Shown here: in pieces, positions 60,055-64,000 of the stretch
Numbering within the stretch: position 1 is the stretch's first letter
Layout: each line of letters opens with the position of its first letter
From: Anaerolineales bacterium
GTDB taxonomy: Bacteria > Chloroflexota > Anaerolineae > 4572-78 > J111
Reading direction: 5' to 3'
DNA length: 64,000 bases
Assembly (NCBI GenBank): GCA_015075405.1
Contig: JABTUK010000001.1
Location: 62,001 to 126,000 of the forward strand
The notes under the pieces: model-generated
Databases searched by the model: none
Seen by the model: only the letters and a program-made list of their open reading frames with translations
What the model was told of the DNA's origin: nothing
Position numbers and translations under genes: made by a program

Positions 60055-61658
60055 AACTGGTTAAGTTTTGGATTGAGGATTTTTTAGTCCTAAAGAACCT
60101 AACTATCAATTTTGGCAGCCCAGATGAACCCTCGACTTTGGCTAACAAAGACAGAGCTTATGCCCTGGATTTTTTGGTTGGGGTTAACGGCACGGGTAAA
60201 TCAACTGTACTGCGTTTGTTAACGATGATCTTCAAAGCTCTTGAGAATCGAACCATGCACGAAATCCGGACATGCTTTGAACTTGAATATCTGTTACGCA
60301 AAGGAGAGGCTGAACAGAAGATCGTAATCAAGCACACGCGCGCTGATGAGAAATGGGATACCGAAATTCTTCAAAATGCTGAGCGATTAACAGTCTTTGA
60401 TGAGAAAATTTTACCTGAACGGCTGGTAATCTTGACTACCGGTGATGAAATAGCCTGGCAGCAAATTATTGAAAGTGACACCAGTATAGCCAGCCAAGAC
60501 AATTCTGCTTTAAGCCTCGGCCAAGCCGAACGAGACTTGGCTGAACTGCCTGGATACATTGAAAAGCCACCACCTGAAGAAGAGGTTATGCAGGATACGC
60601 CATCCAGCCGTCTATTGTTAGTTGAACGTGCACATCGGGCCGTAGTGACATTGTGTGGGCTGCTTTCACACTATACTGCTCAAACTCCTGAACAAACTGC
60701 TAGAGGGCCATTGGAAATGGTTTTGGCAGAAAGTAGGCTGGTCGGTTTGGTCGGGTTCTCACTTCGCTGCCGTGTGTACAGCGAGTTAACTGATAAAAAC
60801 CAGCAGAATATCGTCGCCAGCTTAAGAAAGTACGCTAGCTATGTGATTCAACAAGGTGCCGATCAACTATTAGTTTTTCTATGTGTTGACGATCCGGCGA
60901 GGTTGGCGAAACAAATCGAGCAAGATGAAAATCTAGGTATTACTCTAAATCTTTATGCCAAGCTATACCCCTTGGCCCAGCCAGACGAGTATGGTAATCG
61001 GGTTCTACAGGCCGTCAATATATTTTTGCAAAAACAGGTTTTAACCAATGAAGTGGAGGCAGCAGAGGGGGCAGAAACGGAGGCTGTGCCAAAGCAGTTA
61101 CCACCGTTGCATCTTTTTGATTGGCTAAGCGATGGTGAACAGAGTTTCTTGAGTCGCATGGCCTTGCTCTCGCTCTTGACCACGCCCAATATTCTGGTGT
61201 TGCTCGATGAACCGGAAGTTCACTTCAACGATTATTGGAAGCGCCGGATAGTCAATCTGCTTGATAGTGTGATGAAACATTCACCCATTCACGCCCTTAT
61301 TACAACCCACTCCAGTATTACCCTAACCGATGTACCCAGAGAAGATGTCTTGATCCTTGAGCGAGATCAAATTTATACGACTGATCAATCAAAGTCGCCC
61401 ACAATTCAAACATTTGCCGCTGATCCCAGTGATATCATCGTTCATGTTTTCGGGGCTCCTCATGCCACGGGACAGTACAGCGTGAGCAGCGTCATAGATT
61501 ATATTCGCCAAATAGAAGATAATGCTCAGGTCATCAAAACTCGAACTGACGAGATTGATAAATTGGAAAAAAGTTTGGGCGATGTTGCCCCGGGCTACTG
61601 GCGTTTTCGGTTACGAGAGCAATTATATCGGCTGGATCCTACCCGGCGAGTGCAGTAA
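60051..61658 (+). CDS. SMC/RecF-type ATPase (PtuA/OLD-like)
   Basis: 535 residues of the ABC/SMC-like ATPase group used in defence systems. Walker A FLVGVNGTGKSTVLRLL near 42; a long central insert (about 150-340) with helices; ABC signature WLSDGEQSFLSRMALLSLL near 357; Walker B NILVLLDEPEVHF near 382; H-loop HALITTHSSITL near 417. The last 60 residues are helical. PtuA of the Septu system and retron Ec78 ATPase have this plan and work with an HNH nuclease, here encoded three bases downstream. Its start overlaps the methylase stop. Confidence 0.85.
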   Translation: MKLVKFWIEDFLVLKNLTINFGSPDEPSTLANKDRAYALDFLVGVNGTGKSTVLRLLTMIFKALENRTMHEIRTCFELEYLLRKGEAEQKIVIKHTRADEKWDTEILQNAERLTVFDEKILPERLVILTTGDEIAWQQIIESDTSIASQDNSALSLGQAERDLAELPGYIEKPPPEEEVMQDTPSSRLLLVERAHRAVVTLCGLLSHYTAQTPEQTARGPLEMVLAESRLVGLVGFSLRCRVYSELTDKNQQNIVASLRKYASYVIQQGADQLLVFLCVDDPARLAKQIEQDENLGITLNLYAKLYPLAQPDEYGNRVLQAVNIFLQKQVLTNEVEAAEGAETEAVPKQLPPLHLFDWLSDGEQSFLSRMALLSLLTTPNILVLLDEPEVHFNDYWKRRIVNLLDSVMKHSPIHALITTHSSITLTDVPREDVLILERDQIYTTDQSKSPTIQTFAADPSDIIVHVFGAPHATGQYSVSSVIDYIRQIEDNAQVIKTRTDEIDKLEKSLGDVAPGYWRFRLREQLYRLDPTRRVQ

Positions 61659-61660
61659 AG

Positions 61661-63232
61661 ATGCTTCATTTTGTCAAACTTCCATCAGAAACACGTAAGT
61701 ATCTATGGCAATTGAGTCGAATCCAGATTGGCGTTTTGGAAGCGGTTGTAGAGATTTTTCCTTTTGATAAATATATCCTTGACGAGACATTGGGTAAGGA
61801 TGAGAAAGAAAAAAAGCAAAATGAGATTAAGCAAAACTTAGAAAATGAGTTGTCTCAAAAATTAAAAGAAAATTCCTATTGCCGAAGAAAGGCAGCCGAG
61901 ATAGCGGCCTGGATCTGTAACGCTGAAGGTCGCTGGAAACCTTTAGTAAGATTTCTGACAGAAACAGGTGGAAAAGAAGTTTATCTTGATGCCCCTGATG
62001 ATAAAATTAGAGCAGAAAAGCAATGGCTTATCAAGTCAATGAAACAAGATATTTGCCTTTTGTGCCATAAACAACCCAGAGGTATTTTATCGGTACATCT
62101 AGACTTCCATAGTTTACCCCCAGAGTTAAAAGCTGCTCAACAATTTATTAACTCTCAGACAGGAGAGCGAAAGAAATTACCTCTTTGGTTAGCAAGTTTG
62201 CGTGAGTATTTCGAAACGATTTATGAAGGTTTAGGCAATGGTGGTATCGTTGCCAAAATATTCAAGGACCGGGATAAAAATTACTCTCGTCAGGACTTTT
62301 TTGAAGCATTTACCCAAGCCAATCCAAAACTCTTCGTGTGCCCAATCTGTGATGCTTCTGGCTTTAGAACGATTTCTGGCGGACATTATTACAGCGATAT
62401 TGAGCACTACCTGCCCAAGAGTATCTATCCCCATTTGGCGATTCATCCCTATAATTTGATACCAGTATGTAAATTATGTAATCAAGCCATCAAACGTGAC
62501 GAAGATCCCTTCCGACCAGAGGAGGATTCAACCGTTCGTTATGCACTTGGAGATATTTTCTTGCCTTATCGTAAGCGTGTGATGAGTAGGGAGGCAATCC
62601 TAAAAATCGATTGGCTGGGTAGTAAGGCTGAAAGTGATTTAACAGATGAAGATTATGTGTGGCGAAAAGGGCAAAAAGGGGCTCGTAAATCTGGAAGATT
62701 TCTAGCCCAGGCTCGAACTGAGGATAAAAATCCCCTACAAGCACACTTTAAATTGTTCAATCGTATTTATAGTATTCCTGGGCGGTGGGAGGAACAAATT
62801 GATGAAATTGGAGATCACTTATTTCGCCGTATTCGCCAAGTTTTTGCTGACGACGTTTTAATTGATCCGGCGATTCTCAACAGTAAAGAACGTGTTATTA
62901 ACAAAATAAATTGGTTGTTGGTCCTTACCGAAGAAGTTCAAGGTCAAGATATTTATACCTATCCCATTATGTGGTGGCTATCTCAATTAACTCTCGACTA
63001 TTTAGATAATTGTAAAGAAGGAACCCCTTCACCATTTTGGGATGAGATAAAAGCTTTTGGGAAGCTAGTCTCCGGAGACAAAAGGGATATAACAGATAGA
63101 GCAGGAAAAATTAAAGAGCGGTACAAAGGCAGCCAGAATCAAACTTTGGTTCCAAACAGTCCCGTCACTCTACCCGTAGAATCTTCTAATGATAGTTCAA
63201 GCGACAGAAATGACTCCAGCCGAGAGCTGTAA
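61661..63232 (+). CDS. HNH endonuclease, PtuB-like, extended
   Basis: 523 residues, about twice a typical PtuB. Central HNH: FVCPICDASGFRTISGG (first Cys pair), YYSDIEHYLPKSIYPHLAIH (catalytic His in DIEHYLPK), YNLIPVCKLCNQAIK (Asn and second Cys pair). An additional Cys pair (ICLLCHKQPRG near 128) precedes it. The first ~110 residues are helical and charged (NEIKQNLENELSQKLKENSY); the C-terminus is a disordered Ser-rich tail. AT-richer than the backbone. Predicted DNA or tRNA cleavage when licensed by the ATPase; inference from Septu. Confidence 0.85.
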   Translation: MLHFVKLPSETRKYLWQLSRIQIGVLEAVVEIFPFDKYILDETLGKDEKEKKQNEIKQNLENELSQKLKENSYCRRKAAEIAAWICNAEGRWKPLVRFLTETGGKEVYLDAPDDKIRAEKQWLIKSMKQDICLLCHKQPRGILSVHLDFHSLPPELKAAQQFINSQTGERKKLPLWLASLREYFETIYEGLGNGGIVAKIFKDRDKNYSRQDFFEAFTQANPKLFVCPICDASGFRTISGGHYYSDIEHYLPKSIYPHLAIHPYNLIPVCKLCNQAIKRDEDPFRPEEDSTVRYALGDIFLPYRKRVMSREAILKIDWLGSKAESDLTDEDYVWRKGQKGARKSGRFLAQARTEDKNPLQAHFKLFNRIYSIPGRWEEQIDEIGDHLFRRIRQVFADDVLIDPAILNSKERVINKINWLLVLTEEVQGQDIYTYPIMWWLSQLTLDYLDNCKEGTPSPFWDEIKAFGKLVSGDKRDITDRAGKIKERYKGSQNQTLVPNSPVTLPVESSNDSSSDRNDSSREL

Positions 63233-63234
63233 TA

Positions 63235-63927
63235 ATGAAAGCTGCCCAATCTTTCGGTGATCTCAAGACCGCCACCATCCTGGTAATCGGTCATGATCCG
63301 CGTTTACAGCGCAGTCGGGCCGAAGCTGAGATCGTTTTCTTTTTTGATTACCTTACCCGTGTCCGACCTGCCGCCCGCGCCGAAGCAAAAAAATATGAAC
63401 TGGCCGAGGCTGTGCAGAAGTACATCAGCCAGTTGGCTGGTCGTGAGGTTTCCCTGGCGGAGTTGTACGTCACCAACCTCTGCAATAAGTTTCTTGATCA
63501 TGTCCCTAACTCTGGCACTGTTCTTATCCCAGATGAGCAGGCCCAACGCGGCGTGGAGGAAATCTCTCAAATTGTGGCTGGTGGTCACTTCAAAGTTATT
63601 TTGCCGATGTCGGTACAGACCTTTTACCATCTGTGTCGTTGGAGATTTATTGACGAAACGAATCAGGTCTTAACCCAATTCATTCACGCAGCCCGACCTG
63701 TGCCGGAGAGAGCCAAACTGGGACTATATCAGCAGAGTGGTAAAGCGCCATTTTTGACTGTCTGCGGGCAGCGTTTCCATCATGAAGGTGTGCCAGTAGT
63801 GCCCATCCTGCACGTCAAGCAGTGGCCGCTCCGACTCAGGATGCGACGATACGCAGATCCCATGCAACAAGCGCAATGGCAGATACAAACATTGCTCCGA
63901 AGTATACCCGGTCGGCGTGATGAGTAA
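63235..63927 (+). CDS. Possible uracil-DNA-glycosylase-fold protein
   Basis: 230 residues, two bases after the HNH gene and so in the same operon. TILVIGHDPRLQRSRAEAEI has the position and form of UDG motif A (GQDPY-like), VYVTNL-like ELYVTNLCNKFLDHV follows as in the family, and VPILHVKQWPLRLRMRRY lies where UDG motif B (HPS) is expected. Catalytic residues differ from classical UDG, so the fold assignment is tentative and glycosylase activity unproven. The rest of the window (63928-64000) shows no gene. Confidence 0.5.
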   Translation: MKAAQSFGDLKTATILVIGHDPRLQRSRAEAEIVFFFDYLTRVRPAARAEAKKYELAEAVQKYISQLAGREVSLAELYVTNLCNKFLDHVPNSGTVLIPDEQAQRGVEEISQIVAGGHFKVILPMSVQTFYHLCRWRFIDETNQVLTQFIHAARPVPERAKLGLYQQSGKAPFLTVCGQRFHHEGVPVVPILHVKQWPLRLRMRRYADPMQQAQWQIQTLLRSIPGRRDE

Positions 63928-64000
63928 GTGTAGGCATTTTCTACTGTGCATCAGAAGAAAGAGTCAGGGGAAGTAAATTGACCAAATAGAGGATTACAAT

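Overview
The window looks like a chromosome segment of an uncultured, Chloroflexota-like (Anaerolineae/Caldilineae-type) bacterium. This is inferred from gene style: a LysM-fused sugar-binding protein, cyclase-AAA-TPR giant proteins, a PadR/HAAS pair, XisH/XisI, DUF559 genes, Met-rich multicopper oxidase, and very many intergenic palindromes. No rRNA is present to confirm it. The backbone is moderately GC-rich; the last 3 kb are clearly AT-richer.

Layout. 0-14 kb is housekeeping and small-molecule enzymes: phosphatases, a nucleosidase-like protein, ribosomal protein L9, M20 peptidase, PIG-L deacetylase, an EEP-fold enzyme, metallophosphoesterase, PadR/HAAS, a LysM protein, a triplicated-domain secreted protein, an alkaline-phosphatase-fold enzyme, an EamA transporter and a sulfotransferase. 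14.2-14.6 kb is a tRNA-Phe/Gln/Asp cluster ending in a terminator. 14.7-15.9 kb is a scar of accessory DNA: a hypothetical gene, a frameshifted DUF559 gene, a 120-bp tandem repeat and a severed hsdM start. 15.9-21 kb is a sugar ABC-import operon with a Gfo/Idh oxidoreductase. 21-31 kb holds signalling proteins (an HTH-ATPase-REC protein, a hybrid kinase, a NarL-type pair), a copper-oxidase locus, a rhodanese lipoprotein and a chrA remnant. 33-49 kb carries recombinational-repair genes (an AddB-like ATPase, a UvrD helicase, a RecB-like nuclease, RecJ) interrupted by an M50 peptidase with micro-peptides, a giant cyclase and a HEPN-MNT pair. 49.5-51.7 kb holds XisH/XisI, a PfkB kinase and an SRPBCC protein. 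From 51.7 kb to the end is an integrated island: a frameshifted large serine recombinase, an XRE regulator behind a perfect 35-bp palindrome, an ISKra4-like element, and a defence-like operon (HsdS remnant, N6-adenine methylase split by an IS1595-like element with an 8-bp target duplication, SMC-type ATPase, HNH nuclease, and a possible UDG-fold protein).

Two things stand out. First, the methylase-ATPase-HNH-UDG-like operon looks like a Septu-type (PtuA/PtuB-like) effector pair welded to a modification module. Second, the genome carries many palindromes whose arms are built of short tandem units. At least four of these sit in frame inside protein-coding genes. One pair of such arms brackets a four-helix-bundle (S23/IVP family) gene exactly at the junction between the helicase and nuclease genes, as if that gene were a minimal mobile element and the other palindromes its non-coding relatives.
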